Shown one piece after another: positions 25,652 to 34,173 of a stretch of 64,000 nt of DNA (positions are counted from its first letter, which is position 1; every line of letters starts with the position of its first letter). The translations under genes were made by a program, and so were the position numbers. Location: positions 806,001 through 870,000 of the forward strand of contig JADJPO010000003.1 of assembly GCA_016713225.1 (NCBI GenBank). Direction: 5' to 3'. The notes under the pieces were generated by a model. It was not told where the DNA came from and searched no databases. It saw only the letters and a program-made list of their open reading frames with translations. This stretch comes from Kineosporiaceae bacterium. GTDB taxonomy: Bacteria; Actinomycetota; Actinomycetes; Actinomycetales; Kineosporiaceae.

Positions 25652-26114
25652 CGGCGGCCATCGCCCGCGACAACCCTGGTCGCACCGTCGCGCACCGTCG
25701 CACGTTCGGCGTCCGCCGCATCAGCCGGTCGTCGCCGACACGCCGTCCATCCGTCGAAATCTGGCGGCCCGATGAGCGCGTGCACAACCCTGCTGACCTG
25801 CGCTGATCCACGTTCCTGCAGGTCAGCCTCGCGTTGACAGGTCAGCGGGAACGGCTAGGTTCATCGGTGGCCGTCCACCGCTCGCGGACGGCCGCCACGG
25901 CCGGAGCGCCGTACACGGTGGGCCAGGGGGCGGGTAGCCACGACTCCGAGGCCAGGCCCCACCGACCACGCTCCGCCGGCTGGCGGCCTGGTGGGCACGG
26001 ACCGGGCCCGCGTGTCCCGTAGACAACGGGGTCGCCCTCGCACCCGACGAGGTCGATCTCGGACCGAAGGACACCGCGGGCCCGGTCGATCTCTCTCCGG
26101 CCGCCAGTTCGGAC
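25652..26114. other. Intergenic region without a convincing gene
   Basis: About 460 bases between kal and lnt. Short open frames here lack ribosome sites, family motifs and good codon bias. It holds the three-part CAGGTCAGC repeat at 25792-25846 and the lnt promoter at its right end. Confidence 0.5.
25792..25846. repeat. Inverted repeat with an extra half-site
   Basis: GCTGACCTGC (25792-25801) pairs perfectly with GCAGGTCAGC (25818-25827). A third CAGGTCAGC lies at 25838-25846. The arrangement, two inverted halves plus one more, parallels the unrelated element at 21888-21979. Confidence 0.6.
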
Positions 26115-26120
26115 TACGCT
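26115..26120 (+). promoter_or_regulatory. lnt -10 element (leaderless)
   Basis: TACGCT lies six bases before the lnt GTG start; no ribosome site is present. Confidence 0.45.
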
Positions 26121-26126
26121 TCCCCG

Positions 26127-27884
26127 GTGAGCGCATCCCCGGCCGACCTGGTCGCCTCGACGGAGGACGGCACTGCGGCGCGCTCCGCCCTCGTCACCGA
26201 TCTCGACGACACGTCCCTGGGCCGGCTGCACCCGTACCCGGCCGCCGTCCTCGCGCTGGCAGGTGGCACGACCGTGTGGGCGGCCTTTCCCGGACGCACC
26301 CTGTGGTGGCTCGCCCCGATCGGCGTCGCCCTGATCGCCCTCGCGGTACGCGGTCAGGGCCTGCGGCGGGCGGCCTGGCTCGGTCTGCTCGCCGGGTGGG
26401 CGATGTTCGTTCCCCTGCTCGCCTGGTCGGGCGTCTACGTCGGCAAGCTGCCCTGGTTCGCCCTGGCCACGTTGGAGGCGCTCTACGTCGCCGGCATGGC
26501 CACGCTGACCGCCCCGGTGTGGCGGTTGCTGTCCCGCGCCACGCGCGCGGGGGGCCTGCGCTCACACCTGCTCGGCGCGGGGACGACGGTGCTGGGCATC
26601 AGCGGGCTCTGGGTGCTGCAGGAGGCGCTGAGATCGCGGACGCCGTTCGGCGGCTTCCCGTGGGCCCGGTTGGCCTTCTCGCAGACCGACGGGCCGCTGC
26701 TCGGCGTGGCCTCGCTCGGCGGCGCGCCGGCGGTCAGTGCCCTGGTGGCCCTCATCGGCGGCTGCCTGGCCGTCGCCCTGACCGCCCTGGCCGCGCTGGC
26801 CCCGCTCGCTCGACGCGCCCCTCGCACCGACCGTCAGCTGATTCCGGCGGCCACGGGCGCCGTCCTGGCCGTCGCCGTCCTGGCCGTTCTCGCCGCGGCC
26901 GCCATCCCGCGGCCCACGGACGGCGTCCGCGACGTGCAGGTGGCGGCGGTGCAGGGCAACGTGCCGGTGCCCGGACTGGACTTCAACGCCGAACGCCGGG
27001 CCGTCCTGGACAACCACGCCCGGGCCACCACGGCGCTCGCCGACCAGGTCGATGCCGGGACGGCGCGCCGTCCGGACGTCGTGCTCTGGCCCGAGAACGC
27101 CAGCGACATCGACCCCACCCGCAACCCGGATGCGGCCATGGTGATCCGGACCGCGGTCGACCGGATCGGTGTCCCCGTGGTGGTCGGCGCCGTGCTGCAG
27201 GAACCGCCTGGTCATCTCTCGAACGTCTCGATCGTGTGGGGTCCGAGCCTGCCGGCGCCCGGCACGCCCGCTCTGGGCTCACCGGGCGCGGTGACACCGG
27301 GCAAGGGGGAGTTCTACGTCAAGCGGCACCCGGCGCCGTTCGGCGAGTACATGCCGTATCGCTCGTTCTTCCGCATCTTCAGCGACAAGGTCGACCTGAT
27401 CACCCGCGACTTCGTCGCCGGCACCCGCCCGCCGGTGCTCACTGCCGGGGGAGTACGCCTGGGCGACATCATCTGCTTCGAGGTGGCCTACGACGACCTG
27501 GTGCGCGACGGGGTGCGACGGGGGGCCGAGGTGTTGCTGGTGCAGACCAACAATGCCACCTTCGGGTTCACCGACGAGAGCGTGCAGCAGCTGGCGATGT
27601 CGCGGCTGCTGGCCGTGGAGTCCGGCCGCGCCGTGGTGCACATCTCGACCGTCGGCGTCAGCGCCCTGATCGCGCCGGACGGCCGCCTGATCCAGCGATC
27701 CGGCCACTTCACCACCGAGGTGCTCCAGGCAGCGATACCGGTCCGCCACGCGCAGACCGTCGCCACCACCGTGGGAGCCTGGCCGGAGGGCCTGCTCGCC
27801 GTGGCCGGTCTGCTGCTCGCGGTGGCCGGATGGCGCCCCCGTCGGCGCCCGGCACCCGTACCCGAATCGGAGGAGCCTGCATGA
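26127..27884 (+). CDS. lnt: Apolipoprotein N-acyltransferase
   Basis: A 585-residue membrane enzyme that adds the third acyl chain to the N-terminal cysteine of lipoproteins. The N-terminal half has about seven membrane spans; the extracytoplasmic nitrilase-like domain starts near VQVAAVQGNVP. The catalytic triad is visible as Glu323 in LWPENAS, Lys399 in FYVKRHPAPFGEY and Cys450 in DIICFEVAY. A last span is followed by a basic tail. ppm1 follows with an ATGA overlap, the arrangement known from mycobacteria, where the two domains may even be fused. The lipoprotein FKBP in this window is a candidate substrate. Confidence 0.96.
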   Translation: MSASPADLVASTEDGTAARSALVTDLDDTSLGRLHPYPAAVLALAGGTTVWAAFPGRTLWWLAPIGVALIALAVRGQGLRRAAWLGLLAGWAMFVPLLAWSGVYVGKLPWFALATLEALYVAGMATLTAPVWRLLSRATRAGGLRSHLLGAGTTVLGISGLWVLQEALRSRTPFGGFPWARLAFSQTDGPLLGVASLGGAPAVSALVALIGGCLAVALTALAALAPLARRAPRTDRQLIPAATGAVLAVAVLAVLAAAAIPRPTDGVRDVQVAAVQGNVPVPGLDFNAERRAVLDNHARATTALADQVDAGTARRPDVVLWPENASDIDPTRNPDAAMVIRTAVDRIGVPVVVGAVLQEPPGHLSNVSIVWGPSLPAPGTPALGSPGAVTPGKGEFYVKRHPAPFGEYMPYRSFFRIFSDKVDLITRDFVAGTRPPVLTAGGVRLGDIICFEVAYDDLVRDGVRRGAEVLLVQTNNATFGFTDESVQQLAMSRLLAVESGRAVVHISTVGVSALIAPDGRLIQRSGHFTTEVLQAAIPVRHAQTVATTVGAWPEGLLAVAGLLLAVAGWRPRRRPAPVPESEEPA

Positions 27885-28663
27885 GCGAGGCCACGCGCCG
27901 TCCGTTGGTGATCATCCCGACGTACGACGAGCGCCAGAACCTGCCGAAGATCGTGCGGCGGGTGCGCGAGGCCGCCCCGCAACTGCACATCCTGGTCGCC
28001 GATGACAACAGCCCGGACGGCACCGGCGTGCTCGCCGATGGCATGGCCGCCGCCGACGACCACCTGCACGTGATGCACCGCCCCGGCAAGCAGGGCCTGG
28101 GAGCCGCCTATCTGGACGGATTCCGGTGGGGGATCGAGCGCGGTTTCGACGTGCTGATCGAGATGGACGCCGACGGGTCCCACCCGCCCGAGCGCCTGCC
28201 CGCGATGCTGGATCGGATCGAGGCCGGGGCCGATCTGGTGATCGGCTCGCGCTGGGTGGCGGGCGGCTCGGTGGTCAACTGGCCGCGGCGGCGGCTGGTG
28301 CTGTCGCAGGGCGGCAACCTCTACACGCGGCTGGCCCTGGGCATCCCGGTCCGCGACGCCACCGCCGGCTTCCGGGCCTTCCGAGCCGAGGCCCTGCAGC
28401 AGATGCGCCTCGAGGACGTCGAGTCCCAGGGGTACTGCTTCCAGGTCGACCTCACCTGGCGCGCCGTCCGAGCCGGGCTGCGGATCGAGGAGGTGCCCAT
28501 CACCTTCGTCGAGCGCGAGCACGGCACCAGCAAGATGAGCCAGTCGATCGTGATCGAGGCGTTGTGGCGGGTCACCCAGTGGGGGGCGCGGCGCCGGTTC
28601 GAGCGGCTGACCGGACGAGACCGGAGCGGACGGACCGAGCCGAGCGGCTCCCGGACGACCTGA
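27881..28663 (+). CDS. ppm1: Polyprenol monophosphomannose synthase
   Basis: A 260-residue GT2 enzyme that transfers mannose from GDP-mannose to polyprenyl phosphate, giving the donor for lipoglycans and protein O-mannosylation. Motifs are VIIPTYDERQNLPKIV, VADDNSPDGTG, EMDADGSHPPERLP (metal-binding DAD) and IGSRWVAGG. It lacks the C-terminal membrane anchor of some homologues, and here a separate lnt gene precedes it with a four-base overlap. The last 15 residues are basic and probably disordered. The next gene starts at its stop codon (TGATG). Confidence 0.94.
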   Translation: MSEATRRPLVIIPTYDERQNLPKIVRRVREAAPQLHILVADDNSPDGTGVLADGMAAADDHLHVMHRPGKQGLGAAYLDGFRWGIERGFDVLIEMDADGSHPPERLPAMLDRIEAGADLVIGSRWVAGGSVVNWPRRRLVLSQGGNLYTRLALGIPVRDATAGFRAFRAEALQQMRLEDVESQGYCFQVDLTWRAVRAGLRIEEVPITFVEREHGTSKMSQSIVIEALWRVTQWGARRRFERLTGRDRSGRTEPSGSRTT

Positions 28664-29187
28664 TGCGCCCGCGCACGCTCGCCGCCATCGCCCTGACCTG
28701 GCCAGTGCTCGAGCTGGCGCTGCTGATCCAGGTGGGCCAGCGGATCGGGGTCGGGCCCACCCTGCTGATCCTGCTCGCCTCCAGCGTGCTCGGGGTGAGT
28801 GTGATGCGCCGGGCGGGGCGCGGTGCCCTGGCCGATCTCGCCGAGGCCGGCCGTGCCGGTGGTGTCACCACGATCACGGCCGACGGCCCGGTGAGCACAC
28901 CCCGATCACCCGGCGAACGGCTGGTGACGGCGCTGGCCGGTGTCCTGCTCACCGTGCCCGGGTTGTTGGGGACCATCGCGGGGCTGGTGTTGCTGATCCC
29001 GGGCGTTGGCCGGCTGGCATCAGCCGGGGCGTCGCGACTGGTGCGCCGACGCATCGCGGCGGCCGGCCCGCAGGCCCGGGTGAGGGTGATCTCGGTGGAT
29101 CCGATGCCCCCGACCACCGCAGCCGATCCGGACAGCAGAAGGCCCGCCATCACGGATCGTGATGGCGGGCCCTCCGACGAGGCGTGA
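28663..29187 (+). CDS. fxsA: FxsA family membrane protein
   Basis: A 174-residue protein with membrane segments at the N-terminus (LTWPVLELALLIQVGQRIGVGPTLLILLASSVLGVSVM) and at GVLLTVPGLLGTIAGLVLLIPGVGRL, the typical FxsA layout. In E. coli overexpression of FxsA relieves F-plasmid exclusion of phage T7; the normal role is unclear. Its ATG overlaps the ppm1 stop by one base, so it is the third gene of the lnt operon. The final codons are formed by a hairpin that looks like the operon terminator, so the C-terminal GGPSDEA is probably not functional sequence. Confidence 0.9.
   Translation: MRPRTLAAIALTWPVLELALLIQVGQRIGVGPTLLILLASSVLGVSVMRRAGRGALADLAEAGRAGGVTTITADGPVSTPRSPGERLVTALAGVLLTVPGLLGTIAGLVLLIPGVGRLASAGASRLVRRRIAAAGPQARVRVISVDPMPPTTAADPDSRRPAITDRDGGPSDEA
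29141..29171. terminator. Hairpin at the end of the lnt-ppm1-fxsA operon
   Basis: GGCCCGCCATCAC (29141-29153) and its complement (29159-29171) form a perfect 13-bp stem with a five-base loop. It lies inside the last codons of fxsA and 26 bases from the convergent end of rbpA, so it may end transcription in both directions. Confidence 0.7.
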
Positions 29188-29196
29188 GGGAACGGC

Positions 29197-29550
29197 TCAG
29201 GCCGAACGGCGCCGAGCGGTGAGGGCGCCGCTACGCAACAGGGCCAGTCGCTCCTCCAGCAGAACCTCGAGTTCGGCCGTGGTACGCCGCTCCATCAACA
29301 TGTCCCAGTGCGTGCGCGGCGGCTTGCCGGGCTTGGCATCGGGGGTCTCGGCGTTCTCCCGCAGGGCGAGGGTGCCGCAGCGGCACTCCCACAGGGCGGG
29401 GATGTCGGCCTCGACGGACATCGGCACGATCACGGTGTGCCCATTCGGGCAGATGTACGTGATCTCTTGGCGGGCCGCGGGCTGAACCCCGGCCTCGCTC
29501 TCCAGACTCTGGGCACCCAGGCGGGTGCCTCGCATACTCCGGTCGCTCAT
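29197..29550 (-). CDS. rbpA: RNA polymerase-binding protein RbpA
   Basis: A 117-residue actinobacterial transcription factor. It begins SDRSMRGTRLGAQSLE as in known RbpA proteins, then has ICPNGHTVIVPMSVEADIPALWECRCG (core domain, zinc-type cysteines present) and a C-terminal helix (THWDMLMERRTTAELEVLLEERLALLR) that contacts sigma region 2. RbpA stabilises the open complex at housekeeping promoters, including those without a clear -35. That fits the many TANNNT-only promoters in this window. GAAGGA nine bases before the ATG supports the start. It converges with the lnt operon. Confidence 0.96.
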   Translation of the reverse strand: MSDRSMRGTRLGAQSLESEAGVQPAARQEITYICPNGHTVIVPMSVEADIPALWECRCGTLALRENAETPDAKPGKPPRTHWDMLMERRTTAELEVLLEERLALLRSGALTARRRSA

Positions 29551-29647
29551 TGCAGCCGTCCTTCGCGCGCCTCGACGGTGGTCACCAGATGGAACGCCGC
29601 GTGCGCGTCGAGTGTTCCGGCTTCGCCGGACCTTCTCGAGAAGAGCC

Positions 29648-31051
29648 TCAGACCACCGCAGGAACCGTGTTTCCGGCATCGGTGATACCTCGGCGGATAT
29701 CCACCCGTGAGAGCAGCACGCCGCCCACGATGAAGAAGAGAACCAGGGCCAGGATTGCGTAGCGATAGGAGTGTGTGATCTGGAACACCAGGCCGAACAG
29801 CAGGGTGCCGAACCAGCTCGTGCCGCGTTCGGCGGCCTGATACAGGCTGAAGTACTCGGCCTCACGTCCCCGCGGGATCAACTGGCTGAACAGGGAACGT
29901 GACAGGGCCTGGCTGCCGCCCAGCACGATGCCGATGAACACGCCCAGGCCCAGGAAGGCGACGAAGGCACGGTCCGGGACGAGATAGCCGAGGGAGACCA
30001 CCACGCACCACAGCCCCAGGCTCGCCAGGATCGACCGCCAGGCCCCGAAGCGAGCCGCCAGCTGCCCGAACAGCAGCGCACCGCCCATGGCGACGAACTG
30101 CACCACGAGGATGACGATGATCAACTGGTCGGAGCTCAGGTGCAGCTGTTCCTGGCCGAAGATGCTGGACGCCGAGATCACCGTCTGGATGCCGTCGTTG
30201 TAGAGCAGGTAGGCCAGGAGGAACAGCAGCGTCTGCGGGTAACCGCGTAGGTGGGTGAAGGTCTCACGCAGCTGGCCGAACGACTGGCGGGCCAGACTCT
30301 GGCCGGCCGAGCCCCGTCCCGCCGCCGTGGCCGACCGCTCGCCGGCGACGATCGGCAGGCTGCGCAGCCCCAGGTAGGGCACCAGGGTGAACAGCGCCCA
30401 CCACAGACCCGCGGTGAACAGGCTGAGCCGTACAGCGGTGCCGGTCGACATGCCCAGGGCATCGTGCGCGGTCACCACCCCGAGGTTGACGGCCAGCAGC
30501 AGCCCACCCCCGGCGTAGCCGAGCGCCCACCCCCGGCTGGACACCCGGTCGCGCTCGTCCGGGGTGGCGATGTCGATCAGGATCGCGTCATAGGCGACCA
30601 GGGACGAGCCCAGGCACAACGCCGCGATCATCTGCAGCACGACGCCGAGCCCCCAGTTGGTGCCCGCGACGAATCCCAGGCACGCCGCGGCCAGCGCACC
30701 GACCCAGGCGAAGCCCGACATCAGGGCCACCTTGCGCCCGGTGCGGTCGACCAGGGCACCCACCACCGGCAACACGAAGGCCGACAACAGGGTCGCCGCC
30801 GTGATCGTGTACAGGGCCAGGGAGCCCGGGTTGACCGGCAAACCGAGCACCGACAGGTTGGTCTCGCAGACCAGGTCGGTGTCCTGCCCGGGGCAGGCGG
30901 CCTGCTTGGCGACGCTGGTCAGGTACGGCCCGAACAACACGGTGGCCGTCGTGGTCACGTAGGCGGAGTTGGCCCAGTCGTAGAAGTACCAGGCTCGCTG
31001 CCGCCGTTGCCGCGTGGCAACGTCCGGTGCCTGTTCAGAGCCGCTGACCAT
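29648..31051 (-). CDS. MFS transporter, UMF1/Atg22-like
   Basis: A 467-residue membrane protein with about 12 spans. The start RQRRQRAWYFYDWANSAYVT is diagnostic of the UMF1 (Atg22-like) branch of the major facilitator superfamily. GALVDRTGRKVALMSG is the MFS loop 2-3 motif; GGSQALSRSLFSQLIPRGREAEYFSLY is conserved in the same branch. Substrates of bacterial members are unknown; yeast Atg22 exports amino acids from the vacuole. GAAGGGAAG lies before the ATG. It stands between rbpA and an M15 peptidase in the same direction. Confidence 0.9.
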   Translation of the reverse strand: MVSGSEQAPDVATRQRRQRAWYFYDWANSAYVTTTATVLFGPYLTSVAKQAACPGQDTDLVCETNLSVLGLPVNPGSLALYTITAATLLSAFVLPVVGALVDRTGRKVALMSGFAWVGALAAACLGFVAGTNWGLGVVLQMIAALCLGSSLVAYDAILIDIATPDERDRVSSRGWALGYAGGGLLLAVNLGVVTAHDALGMSTGTAVRLSLFTAGLWWALFTLVPYLGLRSLPIVAGERSATAAGRGSAGQSLARQSFGQLRETFTHLRGYPQTLLFLLAYLLYNDGIQTVISASSIFGQEQLHLSSDQLIIVILVVQFVAMGGALLFGQLAARFGAWRSILASLGLWCVVVSLGYLVPDRAFVAFLGLGVFIGIVLGGSQALSRSLFSQLIPRGREAEYFSLYQAAERGTSWFGTLLFGLVFQITHSYRYAILALVLFFIVGGVLLSRVDIRRGITDAGNTVPAVV

Positions 31052-31113
31052 TGGTCTTCCCTTCGGGCCAAGTTCGTCCGGACATCATGGCCGACCGGGC
31101 GGCTGTCAGTGAC

Positions 31114-32349
31114 TCACCCGGCAAACTCCCAGTGCCACGGCTCGGGCAGGGTGCCGGTGCGCTCCGCCCACCCCGGGTGGAACCACCCGAAAGCGGGCGC
31201 ATTCAGAACCATCCATCGATGCTGCGGGCTGTCGAAGTCCTGGATACCGCCGCACAGGTCAACCGCCGTACCCCAGCCATGGTTGCTGGTACCCGGCGTG
31301 GCCGCCAAGGAGGGCTTCTCCGCCTTGACCCGTACCTGCTCGGCGTAGGAGCGATACGAGTCGGTGACGCACAGCGGCGTGCCGAACGCCCGGCCGTACT
31401 CGGCGGCCACCTGGTCGAAGGCGTAGGCCGCGTCCGCGCGCAGGTAGTGCCCCGGCGCGCTCCACAACGGGCAGAGCGCCTCCCGCGGGATCTCGCCGTT
31501 GGCGTAGAGCTGCATGTCCCCACCCGCGCAGGTCCCGACGGCGCCGGTGATCCGGTTGTCACGGCGCTGGGGTCCCGACCCTGATGCAGCGGCGGCCGCG
31601 AGTGCCCGGGCCTGGGCCAGCAGCCGAGCCTGTCGCTCGGCTTCGGCCACGGCAGTGCGGGTGTCCTGCAGCTGTGCCCGGAGTCGATCGAGAGCCGCCC
31701 GCTGCCGGCGCACTGCGGCGTCCCGGGCCTGCTTGGCGTCCTGAGCGGCCACGACGGCGCGCTGGCTCGCGACCGCCGCGTCGTCGGCGGCCTGGGCGGC
31801 CTGCCGTCGGTCGGCGATCGCGGCAGCCACGGCCGTCAGCGCACGGTTGTTCTCCTGCCCGAGCAGCGTGACGAAGCGCTGCCGATGGGCCAGGTTGTCG
31901 GTCTCCTCGCCGAGCAATGTCGCCAGGGTGGGGTTGGCGCCGAGCGCGTTACCCCCGTGATAGGTCTGTCGCGCCCATCGCCCGAGATCGGCGCGCCGCT
32001 CGGCGAGCTGAGCCTCGGCGTCCACCACGGCCTGCCGCCGACGTTCCTGCTCGGCCTGGGCCACCTGCTGATGCTGGACGGCGAGGCTGAAGGCCTCCAG
32101 GGCCACGGACGCCGCCCGCGCCTGGTTCATCAGGTCGGCCTCGGCCGCCGAGACCTGCCGGGTCTGTTCGGTCAGGGACCGGCGCAGCGTCGAGGGATCC
32201 GGGGTGGTGTCGGCTCGGGCGAGACCGGCCGTCGTCCCGACCAGAGGCAGCACGAGAGCGGCGATCACCGCGAGACGGTGCACCCGCCGCACAGAGAGCC
32301 ACAAAGAGAGCGGACGGCGCGGGGCATCCTCGACCCATTCGCCGTCCAC
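31114..32349 (-). CDS. Secreted coiled-coil M15 (VanY-type) D-Ala-D-Ala carboxypeptidase
   Basis: About 411 residues. A basic start and hydrophobic segment (RLAVIAALVLPLVGTTAGLARA) form a signal peptide. Residues about 45-270 are a long Ala/Gln/Arg-rich coiled coil, like those in NlpC/P60 and EnvC-type proteins. The C-terminal peptidase has CVTDSYRSYAEQVRVK, SNHGWGTAVDLCGG (HxxGxAxD zinc motif) and the last zinc histidine in EPWHWEFAG. It probably trims peptidoglycan stem peptides during division. The open frame extends to a GTG at 32421, but that start would overlap the preceding gene, so GTG 32349 is preferred with moderate confidence. Confidence 0.88.
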   Translation of the reverse strand: MDGEWVEDAPRRPLSLWLSVRRVHRLAVIAALVLPLVGTTAGLARADTTPDPSTLRRSLTEQTRQVSAAEADLMNQARAASVALEAFSLAVQHQQVAQAEQERRRQAVVDAEAQLAERRADLGRWARQTYHGGNALGANPTLATLLGEETDNLAHRQRFVTLLGQENNRALTAVAAAIADRRQAAQAADDAAVASQRAVVAAQDAKQARDAAVRRQRAALDRLRAQLQDTRTAVAEAERQARLLAQARALAAAAASGSGPQRRDNRITGAVGTCAGGDMQLYANGEIPREALCPLWSAPGHYLRADAAYAFDQVAAEYGRAFGTPLCVTDSYRSYAEQVRVKAEKPSLAATPGTSNHGWGTAVDLCGGIQDFDSPQHRWMVLNAPAFGWFHPGWAERTGTLPEPWHWEFAG

Positions 32350-32401
32350 GCCTGCTGTTACGGCAGATCGGCCCGGCGACTGGAGCCGCCGTTCGGGTGG
32401 C

Positions 32402-33217
32402 TCAGAGCCACTCCACCTCACCGGTGGTGAGCGAGTAGATCGCGCCCACGACCTTCAGCTCGCGCTTGGCGACGAATTCGCCGAGCAGCGCGTCGGCTTT
32501 CAGGGCCTCGACCACGCGTTCGACGTTGATCCCGATGGCGGCCTCCACCATCTCCTCGCCCTCGGCGCCGACCTCCTCGGCCTCGACCACGGCCGGCTTG
32601 ATGGCCGTCACCAGGTCGTCGATCGCCGTCCCGGAGGGCTTGGCCTTGGTCTCGACCGCCTCGATGGTGGCCTTCACGGCACCGCAGGCTGTGTGGCCCA
32701 GCACGACGATCAGCGGGGTCTTCAGGTGCTCGGCCCCGTACTGCAGCGATCCCAGCACGGCCTTGTCGACCACCTGCCCGGCCGACCGGACGACGAACAG
32801 GTCGCCCAGACCCTGGTCGAACAACACCTCGGGCGGCACCCGGGAGTCGGCACAGGACAGGATGGCGGCGAACGGGTGCTGACCGGTGGCGACGATGGTG
32901 CGCCGGGCCGCGGTCTGGTCGGGGTGTTCGGGGGTGCCGGCGACGAACCGGTGGTTGCCCTCTTCGAGCAACTCGCGGGCCTGCTTGGTGCTCGGCGCAT
33001 CGGCGTCGTTGCGGTCGGCCACGACGTGGGTCTTCGTGGTGAACGTGACCCCACCGGCTCCGCCGAGGGCACCCACCAGCGCGCCGCCGGCCAGGAAGAT
33101 CGCCTCGCGCCGGTTCGGCAGGTAGGCCTGCACCGCACCGAACCTGCCCTCCGGAGCTTTCGCCGAGTCCTCGGACTCGTCCGTGGCAGCCTCCTCGGCG
33201 TCCGTCGACGCGGTCAT
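32402..33217 (-). CDS. Beta-carbonic anhydrase, probably exported
   Basis: A 271-residue enzyme interconverting CO2 and bicarbonate. Zinc ligands are Cys122 (SCADSR, with the Asp-Arg dyad), His175 and Cys178 (LGHTACGAV). Before the catalytic domain there is an acidic N-terminus of about 35 residues, then NRREAIFLAGGALVGALGG, a twin-arginine pair followed by a mildly hydrophobic segment. This looks like a Tat signal or a membrane anchor, placing the enzyme at or outside the membrane; tatA and tatC occur in this window. The ATG at 33217 follows AAGGGTGGGG. Confidence 0.9.
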   Translation of the reverse strand: MTASTDAEEAATDESEDSAKAPEGRFGAVQAYLPNRREAIFLAGGALVGALGGAGGVTFTTKTHVVADRNDADAPSTKQARELLEEGNHRFVAGTPEHPDQTAARRTIVATGQHPFAAILSCADSRVPPEVLFDQGLGDLFVVRSAGQVVDKAVLGSLQYGAEHLKTPLIVVLGHTACGAVKATIEAVETKAKPSGTAIDDLVTAIKPAVVEAEEVGAEGEEMVEAAIGINVERVVEALKADALLGEFVAKRELKVVGAIYSLTTGEVEWL

Positions 33218-33382
33218 CTGCCCCACCCTTCGCTCGCGGTCTCTCGACAGGGTCGGCAGGTCACGCCACCGGCTGTAGCAGCTGCCCGAGGGTGTGGCCG
33301 CGCCCTTCGCGGCTCTGAGTGTCACAGCGGCTGCGCACAGTAGCTTCCATCTGGCCCTCGGCTCGCACCGAGCTACCTGAGC

Positions 33383-34117
33383 TCAGGCGCCGCTGGAGGT
33401 GGCCCGGGGGCGGACGCCGATGGCGATCAGGTAGCCGAGGATCCAGAACTCGCCGATGCTCGCCGGCACGGTCAGCAGGTCGGCGACGAGCCCGGCGGCC
33501 GGCAGCAGGTAGGCGACGAAGGTACTCAGCACGTAGCCGCATCCGCCGACCATGAGCACCCACCCCAGGGGCTTCGGCAGCCAGCCTGAGCGGACCACGA
33601 GCTGGCCCATCGGGATCAGCCACAGGCCGAAGAACAACGACGCGACGCCCCACAGGTGTCCGCTCACCACGTACAGCAGCTGGACCGTCGAGGCAGCGTC
33701 ACCGGCGCCGGCCAGTGAGGAGTCGACGGCGACGTCCCGCGCGGCGGCGAGCAGCGCGGCACTGCCCAGGATCGCGACGGCGTTGACCATTCCGAAGACG
33801 GCGATCAGACCGGCCGTGAATGCGTCGACGCTGCGGAACAGACGGTAGAACCACAGCGCCGCGAAGGTCTGGGTCAGCACCAGAGCCAGCTCCAGGGCGA
33901 TGCCCACCCGGGCCAGCACGTCATGGTCCAGCACGTGGGACAGCGTCTGGCCGGGGTTGCCGTCGACGAACATGACCTGCCCGCGGATGACGATGAAACC
34001 CGCCAGACCGGTGATCGCCACCCCCAGGTAGAGCAGCCCGGTGATGCGGGCTGTGCGCTTCAGGTCCGGCGGGGCCTGCTTGGTGGCGGTGACGGCTGCG
34101 GGCGTTGTCAGAGTCAT
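33383..34117 (-). CDS. DUF4386 domain-containing membrane protein
   Basis: A 244-residue protein with about six membrane spans and the DUF4386 layout: RTARITGLLYLGVAITGLAGFIVI near the N-terminus, ALVLTQTFAALWFYRLFR in the middle, LWGVASLFFGLWLIPMGQLV, and a last GWVLMVGGCGYVLSTFVAYLLP. Function is unknown. It diverges from a TetR-type regulator gene across a 56-base spacer with two GTAAG palindromes, so it is the probable target of that repressor. GGGAG lies nine bases before the ATG, and TAAGAT on the minus strand is a suitable -10. Confidence 0.87.
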   Translation of the reverse strand: MTLTTPAAVTATKQAPPDLKRTARITGLLYLGVAITGLAGFIVIRGQVMFVDGNPGQTLSHVLDHDVLARVGIALELALVLTQTFAALWFYRLFRSVDAFTAGLIAVFGMVNAVAILGSAALLAAARDVAVDSSLAGAGDAASTVQLLYVVSGHLWGVASLFFGLWLIPMGQLVVRSGWLPKPLGWVLMVGGCGYVLSTFVAYLLPAAGLVADLLTVPASIGEFWILGYLIAIGVRPRATSSGA

Positions 34118-34133
34118 CTCGAGCTCCCTCGAT

Positions 34134-34165
34134 CTTACGATGTAAGGCTACCTTACGCGGTAAGG
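34134..34165. promoter_or_regulatory. Two TetR operator palindromes
   Basis: CTTAC-GAT-GTAAG (34134-34146) overlaps the minus-strand -10 of the DUF4386 gene. CCTTAC-GCG-GTAAGG (34151-34165) overlaps TAAGGT (34161-34166), the -10 of the regulator gene. Repressor bound to both would shut off both genes. Confidence 0.7.
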
Positions 34166-34173
34166 TGGCGAGT

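Noticed and set aside
25823..26074. Small minus-strand gene in the kal-lnt spacer
   Set aside because: Arg/Pro-rich translation, no ribosome site, no motif, and competing open frames of equal quality on both strands.
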